Assembly: GCA_014621425.1 (NCBI GenBank)
Contig: JAANBB010000066.1
Location: 62,001-126,000 of the forward strand
Direction of reading: 5' to 3'
DNA: 64,000 nt
Origin: Cylindrodendrum hubeiense
Taxonomy: Eukaryota; Ascomycota; Sordariomycetes; Hypocreales; Nectriaceae
The notes under the pieces are model-generated. The model searched no databases, was not told the DNA's origin, and was given only the letters and a program-made list of their open reading frames with translations. Positions within the stretch are counted from its first letter, which is position 1. Each line of letters opens with the position of its first letter. The position numbers and the translations under genes are program-made. This document shows, in pieces, positions 19,649 to 33,669 of the stretch.

Positions 19649-20780
19649 ATTGACGGTAGTTTCTGCGGAAGACTTCGTTACCAGTCGACGCCTTTTGGAC
19701 TGTGCTCAGGGATGCAGCGTGGTGGTCGAGGAAGGAGGTGTGCGAAGATGCGGAATGCAATGCGACCGAGGATGGGTGTAGCCCGCACAGCGCTTCCCCG
19801 CGAGGGGTCGGTATGCGCGAAGAAGTTGGAGTTCCGAAAATCCGACAAGGGTGAAATGGATAATCGCAGATGGTGTCGATGCGCAGACAGATTGAGACGA
19901 ATTCGGGGGGCGTCAGACCTCGTATATGAAGGTGGCAGCGGATGGCGAGCACCGAACAGGGAAAAGTTCTGTCAATTGCCTTAATCCCATCCATCGTCAC
20001 ACGTCTCCACTGTCAGCCTCAAAGCGATGGGTGCCATCGCGAGGCAGGAAAGCTAACATAGGTGGTCAGTGGCCTGAGGCTTGGACCTGCAGGAACGGAT
20101 GGTGTGGTCTCCTACTCCGTAAGGCTCTTGTTGTTCTTGTGTGATGGATACCCAATCGTATCATCAAGCTATATTAAGTCGGCCTTTGTGTGCGATGGAT
20201 AGCCGTCAAGGCACCCTCTGAGCGATCCTTAGTCTGATCGTAAGGCTGGAGGCTGGGGTTGACAGCTGAGGGGTTAAAGAGGCGTATCCATGTTGGTTCA
20301 ACGTTGGTGGTGTGCGAAATGGGGCTTCAATTGGCTGGAAATGGGTTGACCCGCCACAATGCCACCGCTTCTCACACGATGGCTCGGAAGTGGTCGCCCG
20401 CTGCGGAGGTGGATGGCGGACTGGGGGGCGAACTGCTCAGCCCGTTGGTGGCGAAGCGAGTCCAGATCCAATCCGGGGGACTCGTCAGCCAGCCCACTCG
20501 AGCAGGGCTTATTTCTGCCTGGTAGCGTGGTCGCCTTGCGATTGAACTGCATACCGATGTTCGCAAATGGTCAGCGGCATATGCTTAGACAGGGGCAGAG
20601 AAGGCCCAATCGGCCAACGATAGGGATAACGAGGCTCTGTTAACGCCGAGATTCGGCTCGTGAAACGGTGAAACGTAAACTGCAATGTATGTACGACTCT
20701 AAATCTAAATAGCAGAAAGAATGGAGTAAACGATAGCCCCAAGTGTGGTGATTGACGCCGAACAACTAGGCGCCGTCCAA
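19649..20780. other. Intergenic, no gene supported
   Basis: About 1.1 kb between the kinase-vWA start and the 3' end of the CorA-like gene. Several overlapping short frames in GC-rich sequence at 20.26-20.64 kb read on both strands and show no motif, so I treat them as chance. Confidence 0.45.
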
Positions 20781-22848
20781 CTACACCTCCTGTCCAAGAA
20801 TTTCGGGGCGTTTGCGGCTCCTCCTCCGAAGCCACAACCACCACAATCCAAAGATGACCACCATTAGAGGGAAGCATATGCCTGCAAATAGAGAAAATGC
20901 AATCCAGTTGAACTTCAGTGATTCTCGTACACTATTGCCGCCCGGTTGCCACTCGAAGAGGCCGCTCTGGAAGAATGTCTGGTCAAGTGTCAGATCCAGA
21001 GCGAATCGCTTCAAAAGTGGCCATCCAAATCTTACAGCAACAAATGTCCCCGGCAGGAACGCGAGGGTGACGAAGGTGATGATGTGCATCGATTCTGTCT
21101 CTTGTTCTGTTTTGTTCGCAATTTCTTGCATGTTGTGTGCCTGCTCGTTGGCCGTCACGGTGAGGATTTGGTTGATTTGCACGCTTCGGAATTGAAGAAT
21201 GCCGTCGAACTGCCGGTGTTGTGGTTAGTTGAAGGTACAATGGAGGTTATGTTGGAAATTGAAGGATGCTTACCAATGCCTTTCCATCTTTAAGCCACGA
21301 GGTCATTGATTCCAGCTGTGTTAGTCTAATCTCAAGGTTCTTTGCGATCCTATCTACTTTTCGGAGGAACTCCGCCATTCTCCTCTTGCAATCGGCATGG
21401 ATTTCTTTTGGCAGCTCATCCCTTTTCATGAGGCTGCTGTAGCACTCCCCAATGTCCCGAAGTGCTTGCATATCCAGGTTGATGACCAGTCGCATCTCCT
21501 CTAGCAGTTCGCCCATGTGATGAAGCTTCTGGAGCTCCCCAAAAGAGAACATTTCCAGTTCCTTGAGGCGATCCATCTCCTTCTTGAGCTCGTCCACATT
21601 TTTAGTAGTGTTCGTAGGTGGGATAATAACTGGCTGGGCTACAGCCGTTGGTAAAGGACTGCTGTTTACCCTATCTGTTAATTTTGTCATTGTTCTTTGC
21701 ACTTTGGAGAAGATAGAGCTGCTGCTGGTGCGAAGGCTGCCAACAATAGTTTGGCTCCTCGATATGCCTTGTTCCCCGTTTTTTTGGAAGGTTCCATGGC
21801 TACGTAGGCTCATGGCTCGTTTGACGGCATCCCGAATGGCCGTAGATTCGTGTTTTTGATCCAGTCTGGCCGTCTTGGCCTTGATTAAAATGGCGGATAG
21901 GTCTTTCTCAAAGTCATTGATGCATCTTCGCCAATTACTATCGCACCATTCCAGGAAAATTAGATGCGTTGTAAGAGTCGCGTTAAAACCGCCTCCTAGA
22001 TCTTCAATGGAGCTGGCTTTTAGTTCTGGGAGGTCTGTTACTGCCTCCGTGATGCTCTCCTTCATTAGATCGTTGGCCTTGATGTTTAGCCACAGTGATC
22101 TCCCGGTTACGAAGTCAAACGAGTGATAGACAGCCATTTGTCTTACTCTCCAGGGCCATTTTTTCTCTGTAGTATCGCTGTCATCTTCTTCCTCTGTGCG
22201 CTCGACAGAGCGCAGGAGGTATGACACCCGATGCTCGCAGCCTGAGCGCCCGAGCCTCGGAATATTTAGGGCATCATCCTTGGCGACATCCAAGGTGTCT
22301 TCGGACAGAAAGCCGGTCATGGAATAATCCTTCGGCAGGGTGGTGTAGCCAAAGGAGTAAACAAAGTCGAGAAAACTCGGAGATATTTGGTGGAATGCCA
22401 AGATATTGGAGAAGCTCTCGCGCGAGCAATTTAATGGCGCTCGAGAGTCACCGGATTGAACGAAGCTGATCAGTGTTAACGTTGAGTACTGGCAATAAAT
22501 AATTGGCATATTGCGCTTACATGTGTCGATACTTGGGGTCCTTATGATTTTCGAGTAGATGGGATCGAAGCTCCGAGGGAGTCCTCGTGGTCATTGGCAG
22601 ATACCCTGTATTTCTTTAGCAGTGGAGCGTCATATTTCACATCAGAACATACGGGTTTCTCCGTCACGGGCTTCCAAAAAGTCCACGGCCTCACAGCTGT
22701 GGTCAAAAAGGAGATATTCATTGTCTTTGAGATACTCGCAATGCTTTCGCAATGCTCGTTTCAAATGGCCCGGCCGTAAAATGTTGCTGGGATAAAATTG
22801 GCTCTCGCTGCAGCAACCAACCAGCTTATCGTGTAAATTTATCGACAT
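20781..22848 (-). CDS. CorA-like membrane protein (fungal CorA-like transporter-domain family), 633 aa
   Basis: Four exons: 22653-22848, 22521-22605, 21274-22465 and 20781-21209. The introns (47, 55 and 64 nt) have GTATGT/GTAAGC donors and keep phase. The N-terminal half includes FVQSGDSRAPLNCSRESF and FLDFVYSFGY, typical of fungal CorA-like proteins. The middle is helical and charged (MDRLKELEMFSFGELQKLHHM). The C-terminus has the long helix and two membrane spans of the CorA fold: TFVTLAFLPGTFVAVRFG, and a second span around FNWIAFSLFAGICFPLMVVI. The Gly-Met-Asn motif of true Mg2+ channels is not seen, so ion transport is uncertain. Related fungal proteins are often found beside recognition-type genes (inference from general knowledge). 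Confidence 0.82.
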
Positions 22849-22991
22849 GGTTAACGAAGGGACTGAAGTGATATCTTGTCTTGCCAATCGTTCTCGAATT
22901 GTTGGCATGAGGCCTTTAATTGTAGATGGATGAATGACTGTTTTGCAGTCGTGGAGCCTCCAAATCTGCCGTGGGCTGAGAGGTGCAAAGT

Positions 22992-23033
22992 GGACAAAGA
23001 GCAGCGGACAAAGAGCAGCAGACAAAGAGCTGC
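22992..23033. repeat. Three-copy 14-bp tandem repeat
   Basis: Three adjoining units of GGACAAAGAGCAGC, the third with two changes. They lie about 145-185 bp upstream of the CorA-like ATG, so probably in its promoter or 5' leader. Confidence 0.8.
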
Positions 23034-23854
23034 GGACGGTGAGCGCAGAGGGCTGCACTTCGTGAGACGCAGAGCACACAACCTGTATTTCTCTGCTGCC
23101 AACCGCCAATTGAGAAACAAATTCTTCACAATATGACACATGGAGGCAACACGAACGCGAACCACTGCGGCTGCCAAACATCATTCGCTAACGCAACAGG
23201 GCCCTGCGCCACGGCACCGGCGCCCTGTGTCTCTCGATTGTCCAACCGCAGAACAAGGAGGGTGACCTGCTCACAGTGCCCCCGTTGCGTGTAAAAATGC
23301 CTTATCGGCGCCCAGCTAATTACATTGCTCCGTCCTGTCATCCACCTTCCTATCTGTCCACATAACATCACACCACACAAAGTCGGGGACAAACCAATGC
23401 GAGACGGCCTGAGCTGTTGAGCCTCCAAACAGCCGCGTCGATCTTCATTGTGGGGGCTTCCAGACCCTCGCACCTTTCAGTTTGCCTATTTCCTGTCTGT
23501 CATTCTGAATTCAATGTCAGGGTTGCCAAGACCGCGTGGATCGGGAACAAAGACGCACGTTGGTTAGCACTTGGCCATCCGGCAGGTCGAAAACAAAGAA
23601 CCCATTCCTGGGCTGGATCACAAGTTAGCTCATTGTCCCCCGGACGTGTACCAGCCATCCCAGTTGGGCTTAGACTTGTCACTCACCTCGACCACAATGG
23701 TGGGGTCGCTATACCTGTGCCGCAACCACGGCTCCAAGACGTCCTTGCGCATCCTATACGACGGGTATTGTTCAGGCATATTTCGAGGGCAGTGCAGAAG
23801 TGATTTGCGAGTGATGCGGGGTTAGGCATTCTTCGCTGTCCTCCGGCTGTGGTT

Positions 23855-24169
23855 TTACGTCTTCTTAACCGACCTCCTCTTGCGGCACTGCATGCGGCGA
23901 AGCTGGTTGGTGTGGGTACACGCATTGCAGATGCGTGTCGCACGTAGCAGCTTGTTGGTTGAGGCTGCGCGCAACGTGACAGCCTGATTACAGCCCTCGG
24001 TAGCTAGACGGGAAATCCGCCGGGGTTGAGGCTCATCTTACGATCAGAGATCAAACGGCGATGCTGATTGGATGCCTGATTTGTGCAATGCCTCGGAGAA
24101 GTTGCTGACCTCGACGTCATCATTCGCAAAGGCTGGCTCGCAGGGCAAGACATTGTCAATTATTTTCAT
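23855..24169 (-). pseudogene. Possible decayed small gene (105-codon reading broken by two stops)
   Basis: From an ATG at 24169 one frame reads MKIIDNVLPCEPAFANDDV and on through codon 41, meets TGA and TAA at codons 42 and 44, and then continues in the same frame with ICNACTHTNQLRRMQCRKRR to a stop at 23855. The last part, with C-x2-C and clustered basic residues, looks coding. I could not remove the stops with a good intron; the only phase-keeping acceptor is GAG. It may be a pseudogene or a chance open frame. Confidence 0.2.
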
Positions 24170-25395
24170 GAAACGAAGCGATAGTATTGTGCAAGAGGCT
24201 GATGTAAGAAATCAATGCAACAGCTCACCGAAACGAGCCTAAACTACTTGGTCTGGTATTGCACAAGCCCAAGCCTTGTCTGGCTTTCAGCATGACCCAT
24301 CGACCGAGGCAGACCTCAGCCTTAATTTTCTCCAATCATAAATCTATTTACCACGCATCCTATTCGATAAGCATCTGAAACTTGATTGGTGCTTCTGCGA
24401 ACCCTTACTAGTAAAATTAAATACAGATTAAGTGGTGATGGTGGCCATGACGAGTGACGATGTGAGTTAGGGTGGAGGCGGAAAGGAGTTTGTGCAGGGA
24501 AATCTTTTGCACTGGGGGTAAGGTGTGAGGATGAAGGGGAGAAGACCAAGCCAGCCCTAACAAGAAAGCAAATGTTAATTGGTAAAATCCCTAACGGTCA
24601 CTTCCTCAATGCTACTGGCAGCCGCTGAAGGTCAACAGCTGCCACTCCTGCATGTCGGCTGGTTGACAGCTGCCAACCGTGCAGTACCCGCTCAAAACCA
24701 GTCCCAAACATCGGGCATACGTTGGCCGGCTCGGGACTCAGAGCGGAGGCACCCGCATGAGCTTAGGTGCAGGGATGCTACTAACTCACAGGGCATAGTT
24801 GGCATCACTGAGTAAGTGTTTGTCACAGGTCTTCTAATGGTCGGTCGAGGTCCGTCTGTTTGGTCTTTCCGGGTTGGTGGAGATATTTAGGGGACATTAG
24901 GTAATGTTTCCTTGAGCTCAAGCGCCTGGATCAGATGGTGTTTGCTACAAGCTACGACCATTGATGACATCATGTGATACATCGCTACGGACAATCCCTT
25001 GTCCATAGCTGCAATCGAGAACGTTGAGCTAGAATACTATTTTAAGCCACACTGTGATGCTACTCATTAATGAAATAATACGGAGTGGAAATAATGATCC
25101 CATTTCGCCAACAAATTCGATCTGGCACAACCCCATAAAGCCAGTTGCTGGATCTGGAAGCTCTTCCCGTGGGCGATAGTGACACACACTACAGTTTGTT
25201 TGTTTCCCGCCAGTTTTGAGTCTGTCATCAATACCAGCTTGTCAAACACCTGTGCGGGGCATTCACTACCCACGCTGGATCATGTTGCAGTTCGGGTTGA
25301 AGTTCAAAGAACTTACCACGTGACCCACCTGGTCGCGTGCTTGTGTTTGTCAAAATCACAGAAACTCCCATCGCAACCTCGCTATTTTCGCATCT

Positions 25396-26676
25396 ATGGC
25401 CAATCGAACCATCATGGGAAGCCCAGTTCACCAGAACCATGTAAGTGACGCTCTCATTCCTGTCACCCTGACGCTCAGTCAAGTCTCCCACGCAGTGGCC
25501 CGAAAGCCTGCGGTGTCAGAGCGGGCGAGAATTTGCACCAACGGCATCATGGAGCCCGAGCTGACATCTCGTTGGCTTTTGGAAATGACCGTCTTTTTTT
25601 GGGAAGGAAACTCATATGCTGACCACGTACAGGGCATGCGACCGCATGAGCGAATCTCTCTCGAATCGGAAAAGGCTGTTTTAGAAGACCAGTTGTCACA
25701 CCTCGAGCATGCCTATCAGCTCCAACGCGGCCGTGCAGAGCAGGAGGTGAATGAGTTGAAAGCCCTGTTGGACGACCGCAACGAGACGCTAGACGCTCTT
25801 CGCCAATCACTCTACCAGTCCCAACGAAAGGCTGAGCAGCTTCAACTGGACCTCACCGCAGCTCGAAGCCAGGAGGCACTGGCGGATGAGCTTCAAGCAC
25901 GGATGGAGCAGATCTTCCATGGAAGAACCGACAACGAAGCGCCCGAAAACGCACAGTCTCGGCAGACCCAACCATCTCTTGAACATGGCCAAGCTCGAGC
26001 CAAACTTGCTGCAAATTCCAATGCGGCACTCGGAATACGCCAAAATGACGACGATGACGACGATGACGACCAGGAACAACACCACAACAAAGACACCATG
26101 GTGGCAATGGAACGAGAAAGGGACGAAGCCCACGTACTTTGTAAAGAGTTACAAGCGGCACTCGATCACACCACGCGGGTCAAAGGCGAGTTAGGAACTG
26201 AACTCGAAAAGGAACGGGTAGGGGCCAGAGCGCTGCAGGCGTCCCTTGCTAAGCTACAGCCAAAGGACACCGGCCTTAAGCGTCTCTGTATCTCTACCCC
26301 CGAGAAGAACACAAGCACCATCTCGAAATTATTCACCTACCTTGCAGATCAGGCTGAGTCTTTGCATGTAATCGATGATAGGCATTTCGATTTGCTTGGT
26401 GTCACTACAGCCATGGCAGCCACCTTGAACAACGACGTTACGTGCAGACACCTGCATCGGTTTAGATGTGAGGGACCTATGAATAAATGGGTCTGCTACC
26501 AGAGAGTGGAGGACTACGGGCCGAGGGCGGAAGAATGTTCTCGCAATGAGTCTAGAAGGCTCGAGTGCGTTAAGCATGACGGGCAATGTATGTTTATCAA
26601 AGTCGTTTGGCATGGTGGCGAAAAGAAGTTTGAGTTCCGGAATTGTCCAAGAATTTCGAGGACGCAAAAGGATTAG
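25396..26676 (+). CDS. Coiled-coil protein with Asp run and Cys-containing C-terminus, ~426 aa
   Basis: The ATG at 25396 opens 426 codons. A GTAAGT at 25441 with a CTGAC and an AAAG at 25506 would make a frame-keeping 66-nt intron, so the real N-terminus may be 22 residues shorter. Residues ~85-160 form a coiled coil (SEKAVLEDQLSHLEHAYQL, then heptads with Leu and Gln). A GAC/GAT repeat near 26044 encodes eight aspartates. A second coiled coil follows at ~230-275. The C-terminus (~345-420) holds six Cys and several His among basic residues (CRHLHRFRCEGP, GEKKFEFRNCPR). No family is recognised. Confidence 0.55.
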   Translation: MANRTIMGSPVHQNHVSDALIPVTLTLSQVSHAVARKPAVSERARICTNGIMEPELTSRWLLEMTVFFWEGNSYADHVQGMRPHERISLESEKAVLEDQLSHLEHAYQLQRGRAEQEVNELKALLDDRNETLDALRQSLYQSQRKAEQLQLDLTAARSQEALADELQARMEQIFHGRTDNEAPENAQSRQTQPSLEHGQARAKLAANSNAALGIRQNDDDDDDDDQEQHHNKDTMVAMERERDEAHVLCKELQAALDHTTRVKGELGTELEKERVGARALQASLAKLQPKDTGLKRLCISTPEKNTSTISKLFTYLADQAESLHVIDDRHFDLLGVTTAMAATLNNDVTCRHLHRFRCEGPMNKWVCYQRVEDYGPRAEECSRNESRRLECVKHDGQCMFIKVVWHGGEKKFEFRNCPRISRTQKD

Positions 26677-27290
26677 TCCAAAGGGGACCAGTCATGTACA
26701 GGAGCGGAAGACAAAAAGGGTCGTGTTTCTTCTTTGCGTTGGAAGGCCTGGTGTTCTTTGGACTTGGATTTCCAAACTCCAGGTTAGCACCCCCTAATTC
26801 GGTTGGGAGGCCCCATCATTGAATGCGTGTGGTTCACAAGACCAGTTCCGGGATTTAAGGATATAGAAGGCATGGGTAACAATATAAACCCACCAAAACA
26901 CTTTGCGACAAAGTGATCCTGCGACAGACCCGCTGATCCACGTAAGCCTTGCTTAAATCTCAAAGACGTCTGGGTAATTCAACTCAGCTTTCAACTTGAG
27001 AGCCCCCAGTAGGTAACAAAGCGACAATGGCTGGATGTACAGACACGAGATTGCTGTGATGAGCAAGCACTTCGAATTGACGCCGGCCAGCGATCCACCA
27101 TGGTTCACTTGCACACTTGAAAGGTATTCGACTCTCGGGAATTTTGGGTGTCGGCTGGTGGAAGGGAGAGAGGGGTTCGGTTTGAGAACACTATGCTTGA
27201 ACGCTTGCAGTTTGACATTGGTATCCTGATGGTCATGAAATGTTAGTAAATTGTTTTCAACTCGATGATCACGGATTTTGTTACAAACAC
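26677..27290. other. Intergenic, possibly the 3' part of a decayed minus-strand gene
   Basis: About 610 bases. A perfect TACTAAC branch-like motif and a CAG lie on the minus strand near 27229-27250, just below the pseudogene segment. They suggest that a further 3' exon once lay here (an open frame runs to 26953), but no domain is visible. Confidence 0.3.
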
Positions 27291-27762
27291 TTGGTCGCAG
27301 CTGTCGCTGTCGTTGTCTGTGTTCATCTTTTTCTTGACAAGGTCCCGAAGATCGATGGCTGCAGGGTCTTGCTTGTCGGCAGGCTACTTGGAAGGGATTC
27401 AAATGATAGGTAGCAAGGGCCTTAATTTCAAGTCCCCCCAAAAGTTATTTCTTGGCGTCGACCCTCTGCTGTTGTATAGCTTGATCTCTTCGTCGGGGGT
27501 CGAAGGCCTGCTAGGTGAGGAGACGATGGGGTCCTTCTCTCCTAAAGAAGCGGGATTGCTTAAGCGGGCTACCTTCGGCGAGGAAGCGGCTGTGCTTGTG
27601 TTGGATGACTTGAATCAAGCAGTCAAGATCACTCGTCTTGGTTCCGGGGAGAGCCTCCAAAGGAATCGAAAGCTCGGAGTAAAGCTACCGCACAGTCAGC
27701 CAACGGTTGGGGGGGGGGGGCTCCCTTTCTTTGGGAGCACGCAGATCTTCGGGGTCGGTCAT
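27291..27762 (-). pseudogene. Probable decayed gene, function unknown
   Basis: An ATG at 27762 starts MTDPEDLRAPKEREPPPP, ending in a 12-nt C run (G run on the plus strand). After that run the coding-like reading continues in another frame (PLADCAVALLRAFDSFGGSP). It then stays in one frame through two pairs of stops: TGA..TGA after NQDE, and TGA..TAG after RPLLPII. Between and after them come coding-looking segments rich in Ser, Pro and charged residues (SRPSTPDEEIKLYNSRGS, PAAIDLRDLVKKKMNTD). No good introns remove the stops. I read it as a gene broken by a slip in the C run and point stops. A sequencing error in the homopolymer could explain the first break only. Confidence 0.35.
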
Positions 27763-28109
27763 GGCTGGTTGATATGGCGAGACAGAAGATCAAATCTTGG
27801 AAATCATTGCTTCGGTGAGAAGTGAAGAGCTTAAGCTGTGACGGCTACCATGATTCACTGCAGGATGAACGCGCTGCCTAAACAGCTGCCGCTCTTCCTT
27901 TGGCAGCTGCATTGTTTACAAACCCCACTTGAGAAAATTGGAAACATCACATTCTTTGTTTGCTTACTGTTTCCGTAAGCAAACACTTGTTTCTCGCTGA
28001 GTATTTCGACTGCCCTCTGATTCAAGAAACGACGAGCCATACTCAACGTCATCTCCATATCCGCCGCACTTCACTTCACAAAGAATCGCCCACCGTAAAC
28101 ACGCAAATC

Positions 28110-30176
28110 ATGTCTCAGGCACATCTTTCGGGCGACCAGAGCTCTGTTATCGAACGGATCGCAGAATGGACGTTGCCGCAGCTCGGCCACGATGACGGCG
28201 ACTTCCGATTTGGTCACATCCAGGGGCCCGGCGTTACCGACAAAAGTTCGTTGAAGCAGTCCATCCCCCTCAACATCTGGAAGGCGATTGCGTCCGGCTC
28301 TCACGACACGCTCCTTATGCATGTCACATCTCCTACAAAGTCATTGGAGATCACGAAGAAGCACGATACAGACTCATTCAAGGCGTCCTTTGATGAAGTA
28401 GACTCTGCTCAGTTCGATCTCGCTACTGAATCCTATGGGATGCTTTTGTCGATGCTGCGAGACAATACTATCCCTCCACAACAACTCGAACCACAAGATT
28501 GGGACGGCTGGATCCTTCCCGCCAAGGTTCTGTTCGTCATAGATGTCGATCCCGATTTCTCCGCAGACTTTGTCCTGGCATTGGTCGCTCTTCTGACGTG
28601 GACCACGAAAACCGCGTCGCTACAGATGAATTCAAAGATGAGAGTTCTGACGATGTCTTCAGAAGCAGTCCATCCCCTTGTCCGACGAATTTTTGGCATC
28701 TACCGAGACAGCCCAATCATAGAGTTTCAGCAACCCCCAGCACTCAAGAGCTCCACGCCAATCATTCTGCCCGTGATCGCAGATGGTGAGAGTCGCAGCG
28801 CGGAGGCGATTTTTCTTGAGTTGTCAAGAGAAAATCCGGAACATTTGCACATGGCTGTATGCTTTCGGCCATGTGATCACCTCAACCTCCCACCGGATTG
28901 GTTCATCGACGTAATCCACCTGTACTTTGCGGAACGCAACTTATACGCACTTGAAGAGAGCCAAAGAAACTTCATGGTTTTACATTGTGATGTTCCTGTC
29001 GCTGAACATCTTATTTCACCCGACCACGTCCACGTCATCACGGACGGCACCAGACCCCGAAAGGTCTTCGATCGACTTACCAACCAAATCGTCAGGGTCA
29101 ACTTGGAAGCCTCCGGATCCGATCGCCGAGAACAATTGTCATGGAGGGACCGTCAAGATGTTCTCGACTCTAAGGTGACCCTATATGAGGAGCCAGGCTT
29201 CCTCGATGACGCCAACCGGAACCGACCTCGGCGGATGGAAGTTACGGGCGCCCAACTAGCTGGCTTTCTGGCCGGGCTGGCTGAGTTCGCTGACTGGCCT
29301 ATCCAGGCCGATAAAGTAATGAAAGCCCTGCGAGAATTCGACCCGGTCGCTATGGACGAAACAAAAAGGCGTCTCGTCCAACAGAACCTTGTCATTTTTG
29401 ATGGACCAGACCTCAACCCGATTCTTGGTCTTCCTAAAACTGCCCACGAAACTTTCTTCAAAACACTACCCCTGGTCAAGTACGATGCTCGAATTGCGAG
29501 GTTCCTGTCCCAGCCCTCACACACGCCGAACGTTATACTTGTCAAGATCCAGCTTGCTGCCGTCATGGCGGTAGGTGTAGACAAGATGATAACCATCGAT
29601 ACCACTGAGACCACATTAGAAGATGTTCTGACGGCTGCCTCCACTGGTTTGACCAGTCCATTTGTTGGTAATGGAACACTGTGGCTTGTTCTTGGATTCG
29701 TCAAGATGATGCTTTGTCAACGAGAACTGCTCCAGGACCCTGACATTTTTCGTGGCAACATGCACCAGTGTCTTGGAGGTGCTGTGTGGATTAATTCTCG
29801 TGCTGTCAGGCAAGTTTCAAGTCTGACTGAGGAGTTAAAAGCGGGTTTTCAGTCTCTTGGTGTGGAAGTGCCCAGTCTCCGTGTCGAGGACGAGATGGGT
29901 GTCCTAAGTGACGAGGACTACAATACCGTGTTATGGGACCTCATGTGCGCCTTTGTTCATCAAATTGGCATCACCAGGGATCCATCAATTGGTCCGTCCA
30001 AGATTTACGACCTCGCATCCAAACAACCTATTAAATGGTGCGGCTCAGCCCTTTGGCCTCTTACCTGGGACGTTTTCCGAGAGGCGGACAAAAACGCCCA
30101 CGTGTCTGCGGGCTTTTATACTCGACTAGTCAGGCGCTCTGCAAATTCAAACACATTTGCTTACGACTGGAATTAG
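28110..30176 (+). CDS. DEAH-helicase-like protein without Walker A, 688 aa
   Basis: A single exon. The ATG at 28110 (AATCATGTC) is the first; the frame before it has no ATG. The order of segments follows a DEAH-box RNA helicase: YGMLLSMLRDN near 109-119 (TxGMLL position), LFVIDVDPDFSADFVLALVALL at 141-162 where the DEAH box should be, VLTMSSE at 179-185 (SAT position), then HVHVITDGTRPRKVFDRLTN and a WRDRQ segment where the VI-D-G and QRxGR motifs fall. No GxGKT exists near the N-terminus, and DEAH and SAT are altered. It looks like an intact but catalytically eroded relative. The alignment was made by eye; the function is unknown. Confidence 0.7.
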   Translation: MSQAHLSGDQSSVIERIAEWTLPQLGHDDGDFRFGHIQGPGVTDKSSLKQSIPLNIWKAIASGSHDTLLMHVTSPTKSLEITKKHDTDSFKASFDEVDSAQFDLATESYGMLLSMLRDNTIPPQQLEPQDWDGWILPAKVLFVIDVDPDFSADFVLALVALLTWTTKTASLQMNSKMRVLTMSSEAVHPLVRRIFGIYRDSPIIEFQQPPALKSSTPIILPVIADGESRSAEAIFLELSRENPEHLHMAVCFRPCDHLNLPPDWFIDVIHLYFAERNLYALEESQRNFMVLHCDVPVAEHLISPDHVHVITDGTRPRKVFDRLTNQIVRVNLEASGSDRREQLSWRDRQDVLDSKVTLYEEPGFLDDANRNRPRRMEVTGAQLAGFLAGLAEFADWPIQADKVMKALREFDPVAMDETKRRLVQQNLVIFDGPDLNPILGLPKTAHETFFKTLPLVKYDARIARFLSQPSHTPNVILVKIQLAAVMAVGVDKMITIDTTETTLEDVLTAASTGLTSPFVGNGTLWLVLGFVKMMLCQRELLQDPDIFRGNMHQCLGGAVWINSRAVRQVSSLTEELKAGFQSLGVEVPSLRVEDEMGVLSDEDYNTVLWDLMCAFVHQIGITRDPSIGPSKIYDLASKQPIKWCGSALWPLTWDVFREADKNAHVSAGFYTRLVRRSANSNTFAYDWN

Positions 30177-32887
<2,711 letters not shown>

Positions 32888-33585
32888 TGCTCGTTGGCTT
32901 GGCTAGCTACGCAATGTTGCCGATACGTTTCAAATATGAATGCGATTGGTCTTAGGACTTTGGGTTAAGTTCACTCCAATGTCACTATTTCAGCATTCCA
33001 GCATATGGGACCTTGAACCTTTTTCTCAGAGATGAATACTCTCTAGAATCCCATTGCTGATGGGTGGATCCTTTTTCTTTTTCCAACGCTGATGCTCGGC
33101 CGTGGAGAGGAACTCGAAAATTATAGGGCTTAGCTACGGTAAATATAGAGCACAATAACTACAGCTACAGGGCATACCAACTATAAATACAGGGCAAAGT
33201 GTACAGTCCACTGTAATGCGTGAGAGCGGCACCCACCTCAGTGACCCTCCCGCAAAACTCATCAAAGGGCCGTTTGAAGTCACTGGTGCAAATAACCGAA
33301 CGCGCAAGCAAATGGATCTCACTTATGATGACAGATCCAAACGCTACACATCTAAAGTACATAATTCCCATGTCTTAAGAATTGACATTGCCCGGATATC
33401 AGTCCGGATTATTTCCCGGCGCTTCAATACCGCTGCGACACGATCACCTACCTTGGGGCTAGTTCTTAAAGCTCCGCAGGTGACACTAGAACCCCAAAGC
33501 AAATCCTTAACCACTTGTGGCAGCCTAAGTCCAGGGCTCAGGTCATGTATTGTGTTAAAAATAAACATCCCAGTACCATCCGCAA

Positions 33586-33597
33586 CTCCGCGCGGAG
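33586..33597. promoter_or_regulatory. 12-bp palindrome CTCCGCGCGGAG
   Basis: A perfect palindrome containing CCG-N2-CGG, about 200 bp upstream of the MFS ATG. Zn2Cys6 proteins bind paired CGG/CCG triplets, so it is a candidate site. Confidence 0.3.
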
Positions 33598-33669
33598 GAT
33601 CGAATATGTGGGTCGCTGACTTACTCTACTAGGGTGTTCCACTCTCGCCCCTGGGACGACGCATTTGAT

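Larger units (their letters stand above)
22849..25395. other. Long intergenic stretch with relic-like frames
   Basis: About 2.5 kb. Apart from the 14-bp repeat and the minus-strand reading noted at 23855-24169, I see only short overlapping frames. The frame at 23417-23803 on the plus strand has no recognisable motif. Confidence 0.4.

Noticed and set aside
20259..20643. Several overlapping frames in GC-rich sequence on both strands
   Set aside because: All frames are open at once, which is expected for GC-rich noncoding DNA. No motif in any.
27265..27825. A 186-codon plus-strand frame
   Set aside because: It overlaps the minus-strand segment that looks more like coding sequence, and its Gly and Leu runs come from the G12 homopolymer and simple sequence.
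33216..33632. A 138-codon plus-strand frame upstream of the MFS gene
   Set aside because: No domain, no family resemblance, and an opposing frame of similar quality. Probably chance.
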